DNA from: CAVOHU01 sp963817885
GTDB lineage: Bacteria; Acidobacteriota; Vicinamibacteria; Vicinamibacterales; JAKQTR01
Direction of reading: 5' to 3'
DNA: 64,000 nucleotides
Assembly (NCBI GenBank): GCA_963817885.1
Contig: CAWFQE010000009.1
Span: 186,001 to 250,000, forward strand
A model generated the notes under the pieces. The model had not been told where the DNA came from. It saw only the letters and a program-made list of their open reading frames with translations, and ran no database searches. This document shows, one piece after another, positions 7,789-16,101 of the stretch. The position numbers and the translations under genes are program-made. Every line of letters begins with the position of its first letter. Within the stretch, counting starts at the first letter, position 1.

Positions 7789-8609
7789 CCGCCCCGACAC
7801 CGACCATCCTCAAGCTCGGGGGCGAACTGCTCGAGAGCGCCGAGAGCGTCGCGGCGGTCGCGCAGCTCATCGCCGATGTCGCGGGCAGGGAGCCGCTCAT
7901 CGTGGTGCACGGCGGAGGCCGCGAGATCGATGCCGCACTCGCCCGGGCCGGAATCGGCAAGCACCAGGTGGACGGCCTGCGCCTCACCGACGAGGCCACG
8001 CTGGCCGTGGTGGTGTCGGTGCTGGCCGGCACGATCAATACGAGGCTGGTGGCCGCCATCGGCGCCGCCGGCGGCGCGGCGGTGGGCCTGACCGGCGCAG
8101 ACGGCACGATCGGCCTGGTCGAGCCCGCCCCGGCTCATCACGCCTCCGACGGGCGCGTCGTATCGCTCGGCATGGTGGGCCGACCCGTGCGGGAAACCCC
8201 GCCCAGGCTGCTCGCGCATCTGCTATCGGGCGGGTTCACGCCCGTCGTGGCCTGCATCGGCGTGGACCGCCACGGACGCCTGTTCAACGTGAATGCCGAC
8301 ACGCTGGCGGCCTCGATCGCGATCCAGACCGGCGCCGGACGGCTGGTCATCGCCGGAGCGACCGCGGGCGTGCGCGACGCCGCCGGACGGACGATCCCGC
8401 GCCTGGATGAATCCACGGAACAGGCACTGATTGCATCAGGCACCGTCAGCGCCGGCATGCTGGCGAAACTCCAGGCCTGCCGGACGGCGCTCGGGGCAGG
8501 CGTGACCGACGTGTCGATCGTGGACGGCCGTGGCGCGGGCGCGCTCTACGCGCGTCTCACGCGCGAGGGCGCTGAAACGAACGCGAATTCAACGCAGGTG
8601 GTGTCATGA
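7785..8609 (+). CDS. argB: Acetylglutamate kinase
   Basis: Phosphorylates N-acetylglutamate, the committed step. The 274-residue protein begins at GTG 7785, which overlaps the argC stop as GTGA. That start places the canonical N-terminus ILKLGGELL at residues 8-16, whereas the longer upstream frame adds a basic sequence unlike the family. Glycine-rich ATP and substrate loops are KLGG (10-13) and HGGG (42-45). NVNADTLAASIA and the C-terminal 'SAGMLAKLQACRTAL' and 'VDGR' motifs are conserved. The N-terminal helix seen in arginine-inhibited hexameric kinases is not evident, so feedback control is unclear. The stop overlaps the argD start (ATGA). Confidence 0.95.
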   Translation: MTAPTPTILKLGGELLESAESVAAVAQLIADVAGREPLIVVHGGGREIDAALARAGIGKHQVDGLRLTDEATLAVVVSVLAGTINTRLVAAIGAAGGAAVGLTGADGTIGLVEPAPAHHASDGRVVSLGMVGRPVRETPPRLLAHLLSGGFTPVVACIGVDRHGRLFNVNADTLAASIAIQTGAGRLVIAGATAGVRDAAGRTIPRLDESTEQALIASGTVSAGMLAKLQACRTALGAGVTDVSIVDGRGAGALYARLTREGAETNANSTQVVS

Positions 8610-9841
8610 GCGACCCTCGACGAGCGGAACCCGGAACAGACGATGCCATCAAGGCGCTCGAAGCGCGTCACGTGCTTTCGACCTATGCGAGATTGCCGGT
8701 CGTCTTCGAACGGGGAGCCGGCGCCAGCCTGTTCGACACTCACGGCCGCCGGTACCTCGACCTGGTGTCCGGCATCGGCGTCGCATCGATGGGCCACGCG
8801 AACCCCGCGCTGGCGAAGGCCATCGGCGATCAGGCGTCGACGCTCGTCCACACGTCGAACCTCTACTACCACCCGCTCCAGGGCCAGGTGGCCTCGCGGC
8901 TCGCGAAGCTGTCGGGGCTTTCGAGGACGTTCTTCTGCAACAGCGGCGCCGAGGGCGTGGAGGCGTGCCTGAAGTTCGCGCGTCGCTACTGGCATACCGC
9001 CGGCCAGACCTCGCGCACGCGCATCGTGGCGCTGGAAGGCGCGTTCCACGGCCGGACGTTCGGCTCGCTCTCGGTCACCTGGGATGAACACTACCGCGCG
9101 CCGTTCGCGCCGCTGCTGGACGGGGTGACGTTCGTTTCGCCGGCCAGGCCGGACGCGTTGCGCGAAGCCGTCACCTCCCAGACCGCAGCCGTCATCGTCG
9201 AAGCCATCCAGGGCGAGGGCGGCGTCCGGCCTCTCAGCCCCGAGTTCGCGCGCGCAATCCGGGATGTTCAAGCCAGGACCGACGTGCTGTTGATTGCAGA
9301 CGAGGTGCAGTGCGGGCTCGGGCGCACCGGGGAGCCGTTCGCAAGCCGGGCGCTGGGGCTCGAGCCGGACCTGATCGCGATTGGCAAGGCCCTGGGCGGC
9401 GGCGTGCCGATTGGCGCGGCGCTCGTCAGCGAGAAGGTGGCCGCCTCGATCTCGCGAGGTGATCACGGCAGCACGTACGGCGGCAACCTGCTCGCGTGCC
9501 GGGCGGCCCTGGTGTTTCTCGACGCGCTCATCGACGGCGGGCTGCTCGAGAACGTCCGGCAGGCGGGCAAGCGGCTGGGCGAGGGGCTCGAGACGCTGGC
9601 TGCGCGTCACAAAGTCGTCCGGGAACTCCGGGGCGCAGGCCTGATGCGGGGCCTTGAGCTCGGCGTCGACGCGACGCCGTACGTCGAAGCGGCCCTCGCG
9701 CGCGGCGTGCTCATCAACCGGACGGCGACGCGGGTCATTCGCCTGCTTCCGCCCTTCGTCGTGACATCGGCCGAGGTCGACGAAGGCCTGGCCGTTCTGA
9801 ACACCGTACTTGCCGAAGTTCCAACGGAGCACGCGTCATGA
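8606..9841 (+). CDS. argD: Acetylornithine aminotransferase
   Basis: PLP-dependent transfer of the amino group from glutamate to N-acetylglutamate semialdehyde, giving N-acetylornithine. The 411-residue class III aminotransferase shows FFCNSGAEGVEACLKFAR (109-126), the aspartate of LIADEVQCGLGRTG (Asp232) that contacts the pyridine nitrogen, and the PLP Schiff-base lysine Lys261 in AIGKALGGGVPIGA. 'GDHGSTYGGNLLACRAA' is also typical. Such enzymes often also serve lysine synthesis (DapC). ATGA overlaps with argB and with the following acetyltransferase indicate one translationally coupled mRNA. Confidence 0.95.
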   Translation: MSDPRRAEPGTDDAIKALEARHVLSTYARLPVVFERGAGASLFDTHGRRYLDLVSGIGVASMGHANPALAKAIGDQASTLVHTSNLYYHPLQGQVASRLAKLSGLSRTFFCNSGAEGVEACLKFARRYWHTAGQTSRTRIVALEGAFHGRTFGSLSVTWDEHYRAPFAPLLDGVTFVSPARPDALREAVTSQTAAVIVEAIQGEGGVRPLSPEFARAIRDVQARTDVLLIADEVQCGLGRTGEPFASRALGLEPDLIAIGKALGGGVPIGAALVSEKVAASISRGDHGSTYGGNLLACRAALVFLDALIDGGLLENVRQAGKRLGEGLETLAARHKVVRELRGAGLMRGLELGVDATPYVEAALARGVLINRTATRVIRLLPPFVVTSAEVDEGLAVLNTVLAEVPTEHAS

Positions 9842-10455
9842 ACTCGCCTGTCCCGAACGGTCCGTCCCTGACGAATACCCGGACGGCTGGGCCGTCGAAC
9901 GCGGTGAACGGACCGGCACCCGCCCTCCCCGGGCTGACCATCGGGCCCGGGCACGAGGTTGTCGTGCGGCAGGCGTGCGCGGACGACGCCCCCGCCATCC
10001 AGTCCCTCATCGACGCCAACCTGAGCAACGGGCACCTGCTGCCGCGCAGCCTCTCAGAGATCGGGGCGTGCATCGCGCGGTTCCGCGTCGCCGTGCTGGA
10101 CGATCAGTTGCTGGCCTGCGGAGAGCTCGCGCACCTGAGTCCCGCGGTGGCCGAGGTGCGGTCGCTCGTCGTGGACGAGGGAGCGAGAGGCCTCGGGCTC
10201 GGGCGGCGGATCATCGACGAGCTGCGCCGGCGGGCCCGCGTCGAACAGTATCGGACGCTCTGCGCGTTCACGCACGACCCCCGGTTCTTCGTGCGGCTCG
10301 GGTTCTCGATCGTGCCGCACTCCTGGCTGCCCGAGAAGGTCGCGGCCGATTGCTGGAGCTGTCCGCTCTTCAGGAAATGCGGGCAATACGCCGTCGTCGA
10401 TCGGCAACACGCCGAGGGCGCGCTGTCGGGAGCGGGTGAAAGGCTCGTGTCGTGA
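9838..10455 (+). CDS. Short ArgA-like N-acetyltransferase (probable N-acetylglutamate synthase)
   Basis: A 205-residue GNAT protein. The GNAT fold starts near residue 40 (VVVRQACADDAPAI), after a Pro/Asn-rich 35-residue leader. The acetyl-CoA loop is ARGLGLGRRI (116-125). The C-terminus has the cysteine motif Cys172-x2-Cys175-x5-Cys181 in DCWSCPLFRKCGQYAVV, which I associate with stand-alone N-acetylglutamate synthases of the short ArgA type. It would make N-acetylglutamate from glutamate and acetyl-CoA, priming the cycle that ArgJ recycles. It lies between argD and argJ with overlaps on both sides. The substrate is inferred from context and motif. Confidence 0.8.
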   Translation: MNSPVPNGPSLTNTRTAGPSNAVNGPAPALPGLTIGPGHEVVVRQACADDAPAIQSLIDANLSNGHLLPRSLSEIGACIARFRVAVLDDQLLACGELAHLSPAVAEVRSLVVDEGARGLGLGRRIIDELRRRARVEQYRTLCAFTHDPRFFVRLGFSIVPHSWLPEKVAADCWSCPLFRKCGQYAVVDRQHAEGALSGAGERLVS

Positions 10456-11684
10456 CCGCGGCAGGCGAGGCGGCGTTCACCGTCACGCGGATCGAAGGGG
10501 GCGTCACCGCCCCGGCCGGATTCCGGGCAGCGGGCGTGGCCTGCGGGATCAAGAAGACCGGCGCTCTGGATCTGGCCCTGGTCGTGCCCGACGGCCTGGC
10601 CAGTGCCGCCGGCGTGTTCACGACCAACCTGGCGGAGGCCGCACCGGTCACGCTCTCGCGCGAGCACCTGGTTCGGTCGGGCGGCCGCGCCGCCGCCGTG
10701 ATCGTCAACAGCGGCTGCGCCAACGCCTGCACCGGGGATCGAGGCATGGAGGTGGCCCGCGGGTCAGCCGCTGCGGTCGCCGCCGCAATCGGCTGCGGGG
10801 CGGAACAGGTCCTGGTCGCATCGACCGGCGTCATCGGCGTGGACCTGCCTCTCGAGCGCCTCACGTCGGGATTGAATCAGGCCGTGGCCGGCCTGTCGTC
10901 GAAGGCCAGTGATGAGGCGGCGCGAGCCATCATGACGACCGATCCGTTCCCGAAGGAGACGGCGGTTTGCGTCACCTCCGCGCTCGGCGAGTTCCGCGTG
11001 GGGGGCATGGCGAAGGGCTCAGGGATGATCGAGCCCAACATGGCGACCATGCTCGGCGTCGTGACCACCGATGCCGGCGTCGAGCCGGCCATGTTCCAGC
11101 GCGCCCTGGTCGAGGCCGTCGATGTGACCTTCAACGCCATCACGGTCGATGGAGAGTGTTCGACCAACGACACCGTGTTCGCGCTGGCGAGCGCCGGGTC
11201 GGGATTCGTCGTCGACGAGGGCTCGTACCCGATGCTGGTGGCCGGGCTGAAGGCGGTGTGCGGCGTGCTGGCGCGCGAGATCGTGCGGGGCGGCGAGGGC
11301 GCGACCAAGCTGGTCAGCGTGACCGTGTCGGGCGCGCAGTCCGTGGCGGACGCGCGGCGTGCCGCGCGCGCCATCGCGAACTCGCTGCTCGTCAAGACCG
11401 CGATTCACGGCGGCGATCCGAACTGGGGACGCCTGGTGGCCGTCGCCGGCCGCGCCGGGGTGGCATTCGATCTTCGCCGCACCGAAGTGCGCATCGGGCC
11501 GGTGACGCTCTTCAGTGACGGTCAGCCCCACGACGAGCGTGCCGCCGAGGCCGCCGCGTACCTGCAGGGCAAGGACATCCAAATCGCGCTCGACCTCGGG
11601 GCCGGCGGAACGCACGAGGCGACGATCTGGACCTGCGATCTGAGCGCGGAGTACGTGAAGATCAACGCGGACTACAGGACGTAG
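10452..11684 (+). CDS. argJ: Bifunctional glutamate N-acetyltransferase / amino-acid acetyltransferase
   Basis: Transfers the acetyl group from N-acetylornithine to glutamate, regenerating N-acetylglutamate. In bifunctional members it also uses acetyl-CoA. The 410-residue precursor autocleaves before a threonine nucleophile: the site EPNMATMLGV is present, with Ala198-Thr199. 'TTNLAEAAPV', 'NSGCANACTG', 'KGSGMIEPN', 'HGGDPNWGR' and the terminal 'YVKINADYRT' are family blocks. The GTG at 10452 overlaps the previous stop (GTGA). It is the last gene of the rightward arg operon. Whether this enzyme is mono- or bifunctional cannot be told from sequence. A neighbouring ArgA-like gene would make bifunctionality unnecessary. 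Confidence 0.95.
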   Translation: MTAAGEAAFTVTRIEGGVTAPAGFRAAGVACGIKKTGALDLALVVPDGLASAAGVFTTNLAEAAPVTLSREHLVRSGGRAAAVIVNSGCANACTGDRGMEVARGSAAAVAAAIGCGAEQVLVASTGVIGVDLPLERLTSGLNQAVAGLSSKASDEAARAIMTTDPFPKETAVCVTSALGEFRVGGMAKGSGMIEPNMATMLGVVTTDAGVEPAMFQRALVEAVDVTFNAITVDGECSTNDTVFALASAGSGFVVDEGSYPMLVAGLKAVCGVLAREIVRGGEGATKLVSVTVSGAQSVADARRAARAIANSLLVKTAIHGGDPNWGRLVAVAGRAGVAFDLRRTEVRIGPVTLFSDGQPHDERAAEAAAYLQGKDIQIALDLGAGGTHEATIWTCDLSAEYVKINADYRT

Positions 11685-11733
11685 CGGAGAACGGTCCTCG
11701 CGGCCGGCGGCTGGCGCCGCCCTTCGCACCTCA

Positions 11734-11788
11734 GGGCGCATTGGCGCCCAAGGGCGACGGCAAACGCCGCGGGCCCGTCTGCCGTCGC
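11734..11788. terminator. Pair of hairpins between convergent argJ and lipoprotein gene
   Basis: Two perfect inverted repeats lie in the 126-bp convergent gap. One is GGGCGC/GCGCCC with a 4-nt loop (11734-11749). The other is GCGACGGCA/TGCCGTCGC with a 17-nt loop (11754-11762 with 11780-11788). There is no U-tract, so this is a terminator-like barrier rather than a textbook intrinsic terminator. Confidence 0.4.
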
Positions 11789-11810
11789 GCGGGCCAGTGC
11801 TGAGGCTGTC

Positions 11811-12401
11811 CTACTTCCCGCGCGTCAGCGCGACGGGATCCGCGAAGACGCCAGGCTGCTTCAGGTGCGCCGCCAGCCACTCCCGCAGCACCCGCGTCGG
11901 CGAGGTCAGGACGACGTTCCGCTTGGCGTCGAGACCAAATGTCAGTCCGCCGAGGCGCTTGCTTTCGGTCGCTTCCAGGAACCAGTCGTAGCTCAACCCC
12001 GACACCTTCAGCGACTGGTCTGCCAGTTCTATCCTGAATGCCGAATGGGCCGGCACCATCACCGGTGTCGTCTCGATGCCGGTTTCCGTGCACAGGTCGA
12101 TGAGTGACACGCCCGCGATCTTCGTGTGGTACGCGGTGAAGACGCTCTCGCGGGTTCCCTCCTTGTAGACCAGCCGGTAGGAATTCCACGATCCCCGCTC
12201 CAGAGTCACCGTAACGCCATCCTCGGCGTTGAGCCAGGTGCCGATCAGCCTGTCGTCGAACTCGATGGTGCCCTGGTCGTAGAACGGCTGGAGGCTGACG
12301 ACCAGGCAGCCGCTGGCCGAGGCCGCCGCGACCAGGAGCGCGGCCGTGGAAACCATCCGGCCGAGCCGGGCGCCGACGGTCGAAGCGTGCGTGTGGGCCA
12401 T
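11811..12401 (-). CDS. Predicted lipoprotein, unknown function
   Basis: The 196-residue protein has a signal peptide with a lipobox-like end ASASGC, so Cys32 would be lipidated and the mature protein anchored to a membrane. The mature part reads as a compact beta-rich domain: 'EFDDRLIGTWLNAEDGVTVTLE', 'YRLVYKEG' and 'DQSLKVSGLSYDWF', in the style of lipocalin-like or META-type domains that start with a GTW motif. No enzyme motif is visible. The gene is single, convergent with argJ and divergent from the DUF2339 gene 126 bp away. The function is unknown, and I would expect an outer-membrane or periplasmic binding role at most. Confidence 0.75.
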   Translation of the reverse strand: MAHTHASTVGARLGRMVSTAALLVAAASASGCLVVSLQPFYDQGTIEFDDRLIGTWLNAEDGVTVTLERGSWNSYRLVYKEGTRESVFTAYHTKIAGVSLIDLCTETGIETTPVMVPAHSAFRIELADQSLKVSGLSYDWFLEATESKRLGGLTFGLDAKRNVVLTSPTRVLREWLAAHLKQPGVFADPVALTRGK

Positions 12402-12527
12402 GGAAGTCGCGCCAGAATGGCGAAATAGAGGTTTATCACGATTCCTCAGCGCCCCAACACGACATTTCAGCGCTGACCACGTATGTTATGCGCGTGCAGT
12501 CCTGAAACCTGGGACGAGGGGGTACCG

Positions 12528-14846
12528 ATGGGAGGCTGTATCGCGCTGGCGATTCTGACGATCGTGTTCGGGGCGGTCGCCACCGGTGTGATGGCCGTGC
12601 TCGCCTATCGCCGGAGCAACGACGCGCTGAATCAGATCCGGAAGCTCAACGGCGAACTCGAGTCACTGAGCCGTGCGGTTCGCGATTCTCAGCGCCGGCA
12701 GGATCGCGCGGAAGCGGTCGTGCCGCCACCATCTCCCTCGCCCGAGTCGGATGTTGCGGGTAAGACGACGGCGGCGTTCGGGCCGGCTGCGCCAACATCG
12801 ACGGCGTCGTCCCTGATAACTGTGCGCGCGCTCGACTCGCAGGTTGCGGGTCTGGCGCCGGCCTCGCCGGCTGCTGGCGCGGCGGCGATCGCCGGAAGAC
12901 AGGTTGCACCCGCCGCCCGGCCGGCTCCCCAGCCTTCGGCGGGCGCGGCGGCCGCCACGCGGACGAGCCGCAGCGACACGCTCGAATCGCAGATTGGCGG
13001 GCAATGGTTCCTCTTTGTCGGAGCTGCGGTCCTCGTGCTCGGCTTCGGATTCTTCGTGAAGTTCGCGTTCGACAACCATTGGATCAACGAGACGGCACGC
13101 GTCGTCATTGGCGGCCTGGCCGGCCTCGGACTCGTCGGCGGCGGCGCCTGGTTCATCCGCCGCGAGTACAGGCTCTACGGCCAGATCCTGACGGGCGCCG
13201 GCTACGCGACGATCTTCATCGCCCTCTACGCGGCCTTTGCGTTCTACGGCCTGATCGACCGGGCGCCCGCCTTCCTCCTGTTCGCGGCAACGGCCGCCGC
13301 CGCCGCCATCTCTGCCGACTATTTCGACTCGCCGGGGCTGGCGCTGATGGCGATTGTCGGCGGCTTCCTCACGCCGTTCCTGATCGGCGGGGACACCGAT
13401 GCGCAGGTCACTCTGCTCAGTTACGACGCACTGCTGGTGGCGGGGACGATGTACCTCGCCCACCGGCGCTCGTGGCCGCTCTTGAACCTGGCGAGCCTCG
13501 TGCTCACCGGCGTGACGTTTCTCGGATGGGCCGACCGGTGGTACACATCCGCGAAATACCTGCCGACCGAGGTGTTCCTGGTCCTCTTCTGCGCGATGTT
13601 CGTCTACGTGGCGCGAGAGAACCAGCGAAAGAGCGACGGCGCCGCGACGCTGGTGAGCACTGTGTTGTGGACGGGCGTGGCTATTGCCCACGTCGCTTCG
13701 CTCAACAACCTGTTCAGGCACTCGGAGGCGCTTCTCATCTACCTGACGATCGCCACCGCCGTCACCGTCGCCGCGGCGATTCGCGCCGAGCGTCCCTGGG
13801 TACGCCTGGTCGCCTGGTTCGCCTGCGTCCTGCCGTTCTTGGCCTGGTTCGGCGACCACGGGCTGCCGCAGTGGCGCACCGAGGGCGTGACGGTACTGGT
13901 GGCGCTCTACGCGACGCACCTGCTGGCGCAAATCGAGCGGCTCTGGCGTCGCGGCGAGGAGCCCAATCCCCTCGATATCGCGCTCTTCCACCTGAATGGG
14001 CTCGGCCTGTTCGCGGGCCTCTACATCCTGGCCGACAAGACCATGCCTTCGCAGACGGCGCTTGTCGCCGTGGCCCTCGCCGGCTGGAGCGGAGTGCTCG
14101 CGGCGGTGAGCCGCCGCATCAGCCGCGAGGCGCCGGCCCAGGGCCTGGCGCTCGCCTTCGGCATGGTTGGGTTCGCCATCGGGCTGCAGTTCGACGACAG
14201 GTGGGCAACGGTGGGCTGGGCCGCGGAAGCGACCGCCATCATCTGGACGGGGCTCATTATCCGCAAGGAGTGGATGAGGTTGGGCGGAGCCGTCGTGCTG
14301 GCGGTGGCCCTGCTGCGACTTCTCGGGCTCGGCTTTTTCGACACGCCGGCCGGATTCACCGCCGTGGTGAATCCGAGAGTCGGGTCGACGCTGGTGATCG
14401 TGGCGATGCTCTACCTGCTGGCGCTGGTCCATCGGCGTTCGGGCGCCCATCTTCCGGATCGCGCGGGTTCCGACATTGCGGCGCTGGTCGTTGCGGCGAA
14501 CATCGTCACGCTGTTACTGGTGACCGTCGAGATCACGTCGTACTTTCACGTTCGCGAAGCGGAGGAGGCGACGGCCGACCTGGCCAGGGGAATGTCGCTG
14601 TCGCTGGCGTGGGGCCTCTACGGAACGGCGCTCGTGGTGGTGGGCATCATCGAGCGCTACCGGCCGATCCGGTATCTCGCGATCCTGCTGCTCGCGCTGA
14701 CGGCGGGCAAGGTGCTGGCCGTCGATCTGTCCGAGCTGGGCGGCGCGTACCGCATCATCGGCTTCATCGGGATGGGCGCACTGCTGCTGCTTGGCGCGTA
14801 CCTGTACCAGCGGTACCGTTCGGTGATCGTCGGCACGGAGGAGTGA
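12528..14846 (+). CDS. DUF2339 family polytopic membrane protein
   Basis: A 772-residue protein from the ATG at 12528, chosen because GAGGGGG lies just upstream and the next residues (GGCIALAILTIVFGAVATG) form a first membrane helix. A short coiled coil follows (about 35-60: NDALNQIRKLNGELESLSRA), then an Ala/Pro-rich linker to about 150. The signature 'ESQIGGQWFLFVGAAVLVLGFGFFVKFAF' opens an array of more than fifteen hydrophobic helices reaching the C-terminus. This matches the DUF2339 family of large integral membrane proteins of unknown function. The alternating hydrophobic helices and YRRY-type loops suggest transport or envelope scaffolding, but nothing in the sequence proves it. Confidence 0.85.
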   Translation: MGGCIALAILTIVFGAVATGVMAVLAYRRSNDALNQIRKLNGELESLSRAVRDSQRRQDRAEAVVPPPSPSPESDVAGKTTAAFGPAAPTSTASSLITVRALDSQVAGLAPASPAAGAAAIAGRQVAPAARPAPQPSAGAAAATRTSRSDTLESQIGGQWFLFVGAAVLVLGFGFFVKFAFDNHWINETARVVIGGLAGLGLVGGGAWFIRREYRLYGQILTGAGYATIFIALYAAFAFYGLIDRAPAFLLFAATAAAAAISADYFDSPGLALMAIVGGFLTPFLIGGDTDAQVTLLSYDALLVAGTMYLAHRRSWPLLNLASLVLTGVTFLGWADRWYTSAKYLPTEVFLVLFCAMFVYVARENQRKSDGAATLVSTVLWTGVAIAHVASLNNLFRHSEALLIYLTIATAVTVAAAIRAERPWVRLVAWFACVLPFLAWFGDHGLPQWRTEGVTVLVALYATHLLAQIERLWRRGEEPNPLDIALFHLNGLGLFAGLYILADKTMPSQTALVAVALAGWSGVLAAVSRRISREAPAQGLALAFGMVGFAIGLQFDDRWATVGWAAEATAIIWTGLIIRKEWMRLGGAVVLAVALLRLLGLGFFDTPAGFTAVVNPRVGSTLVIVAMLYLLALVHRRSGAHLPDRAGSDIAALVVAANIVTLLLVTVEITSYFHVREAEEATADLARGMSLSLAWGLYGTALVVVGIIERYRPIRYLAILLLALTAGKVLAVDLSELGGAYRIIGFIGMGALLLLGAYLYQRYRSVIVGTEE

Positions 14847-14862
14847 CGCGGGGCGAGCGCTA

Positions 14863-14937
14863 TCCCCGGCGCTCGATTGAGTCCGGTGTGCGCTGGGGGG
14901 ACGTAGCGCGCGGGCTTCAGCCCGCGTGCCCGGGGCG
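14863..14937. repeat. Dispersed palindromic repeat, copy A
   Basis: Begins 17 bp after the DUF2339 stop codon. It shares with copy B (34290-34360) the opening CCGGCGCTCG-TTGAGTC block and the closing GGGCTTCAGCCCGCGTGCCCGGGGC block, with a variable centre. The closing block includes the inverted repeat CGCGGGCT-CAGCCCGCG. Both copies sit immediately 3' of a gene, as REP-like or terminator-associated repeats do. Confidence 0.6.
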
Positions 14938-14966
14938 ACGGTGCTCAACCCAACCGAGTTCCGGGT

Positions 14967-16101
14967 CTAGACCATCGCGCCTTCGGGGTACTGCAGCGCG
15001 AGCCTCAATTCCTTGGCGACCACGTCGACCGACGTCCCGCGGCCCCAGGCGCCGTTGATCTCGAACCGCAGGTCGCCGATCCGGTGACCCCACGGCGCGA
15101 TGACCCGGCCGATCGCGCGGAAATCCGAGCGGTCGGCGTGCTCCTGGTCGAGCCGCCGCACGACCTCCGGCGCCACGCGCACGAAGGCGCGCAGCGCGGT
15201 GGACGACTTGATCGCGTACCTGCGCCCGCTCCACGCGGCCCCGAACACGAGCGCGATCTGCTTGAAGTAATTCACGAAGAACTTCTTCGCCTCTTCTCGA
15301 AACTCGACCGTCCGCCGGGCGCCGCCGAACGCGTCAGCCTGGAACAGCCGTTTCAGCTCCTGCGCCAGCGGCGCCTGGGCGACGCTTCCCTTGCCCACGC
15401 CCAGCAGCCGGATGTCCTGGAAGAGGGGCGAGTCGTCGCGGTCGTTCAACGCGCGGACCACGTCGTGCGCAGCGGCCAGGCTCTCGTCCCGGTACAACTG
15501 GCGGCCCGACAGGCTGACCAGGTGCGACGCGTTCAGCCGCGTGTGCTTCGCATTGATCGTCACGAACATCTGGACGATATGGTCCTCGGCGAGTTGATCG
15601 AAGATCACCGCCGGCACCGTGAAGCCTTCCGTGCCGAAGCGCTCGATATCGGCGTGCATGGCCAGCAGTCGATGCTGCCCATCGATGGCGCGCAGAATCC
15701 CCTCGCGCTCCGGAACCTTCAGCGTGCCAAGCGCCGATCCATCCTCCACCGGCGCGAACGACAGTTTCTCGTCGCACGAGATGATGACCGCGCCCGGGAT
15801 GGAAGGCAGATCTCGCGCCTGGCGGCACTGCTCGTAGTACCTGCACGAGCTCGTCGATCTTGCGGCGGATGATGTGCCGCTGGTACGCCTTCTCGCTTGC
15901 CGCAATCCGGCGCTCGAGCAGGTCCCAGTTGATCTTGGACACAGCGCCGGTGCGCTTGCGCCCTCGGACCGGCGGCTGCTGCTGGTCGCCGTAGCTCAAC
16001 ACCTCGAAGCGGACGAGCTTGTCGATGTCGCGCGCGGTGAGTGACGCCTGGTAGAACTGAACGCCGAACTGCTGCATCCGGATGGCAGAAACACTGATCA
16101 T
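14967..16101 (-). CDS. Orphan DGQHR-domain (DndB-like) protein, one apparent frameshift near 15840
   Basis: Two overlapping frames encode one protein. The N-terminal part, from the ATG at 16101, reads 'QFYQASLTARDIDKLVRFE' through 'INWDLLERRIAASEKAYQR' to 'RRKIDELVQ'. The frame then shifts by one at the CC of 15840-15841 into YYEQCRQARDLPSIPGAVII and on to the stop at 14967. The joined product is about 375 residues. DGQHR is at 140-144 (AIDGQHRLLAM), followed by 'MFVTINAKHTRLN', 'HLVSLSGRQLYRDE' and 'APWGHRIGD'. DGQHR proteins include DndB and DpdB of DNA-modification systems and have a ParB-like fold, but no dnd or dpd partner gene is nearby. It is a single-gene unit, so a DNA-binding role is plausible but unproven. 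Confidence 0.85.

Noticed and set aside
12663..14450. Minus-strand open frame of 595 codons inside the DUF2339 gene
   Set aside because: It is a shadow: charged low-complexity sequence without motifs, opposite a clear membrane protein.
14967..16101. A phosphorothioation (Dnd) or deazaguanine (Dpd) DNA-modification cluster
   Set aside because: Only a DGQHR protein is present. No cysteine desulfurase, DndCDE, DptFGH or DpdA-like gene is in the window.
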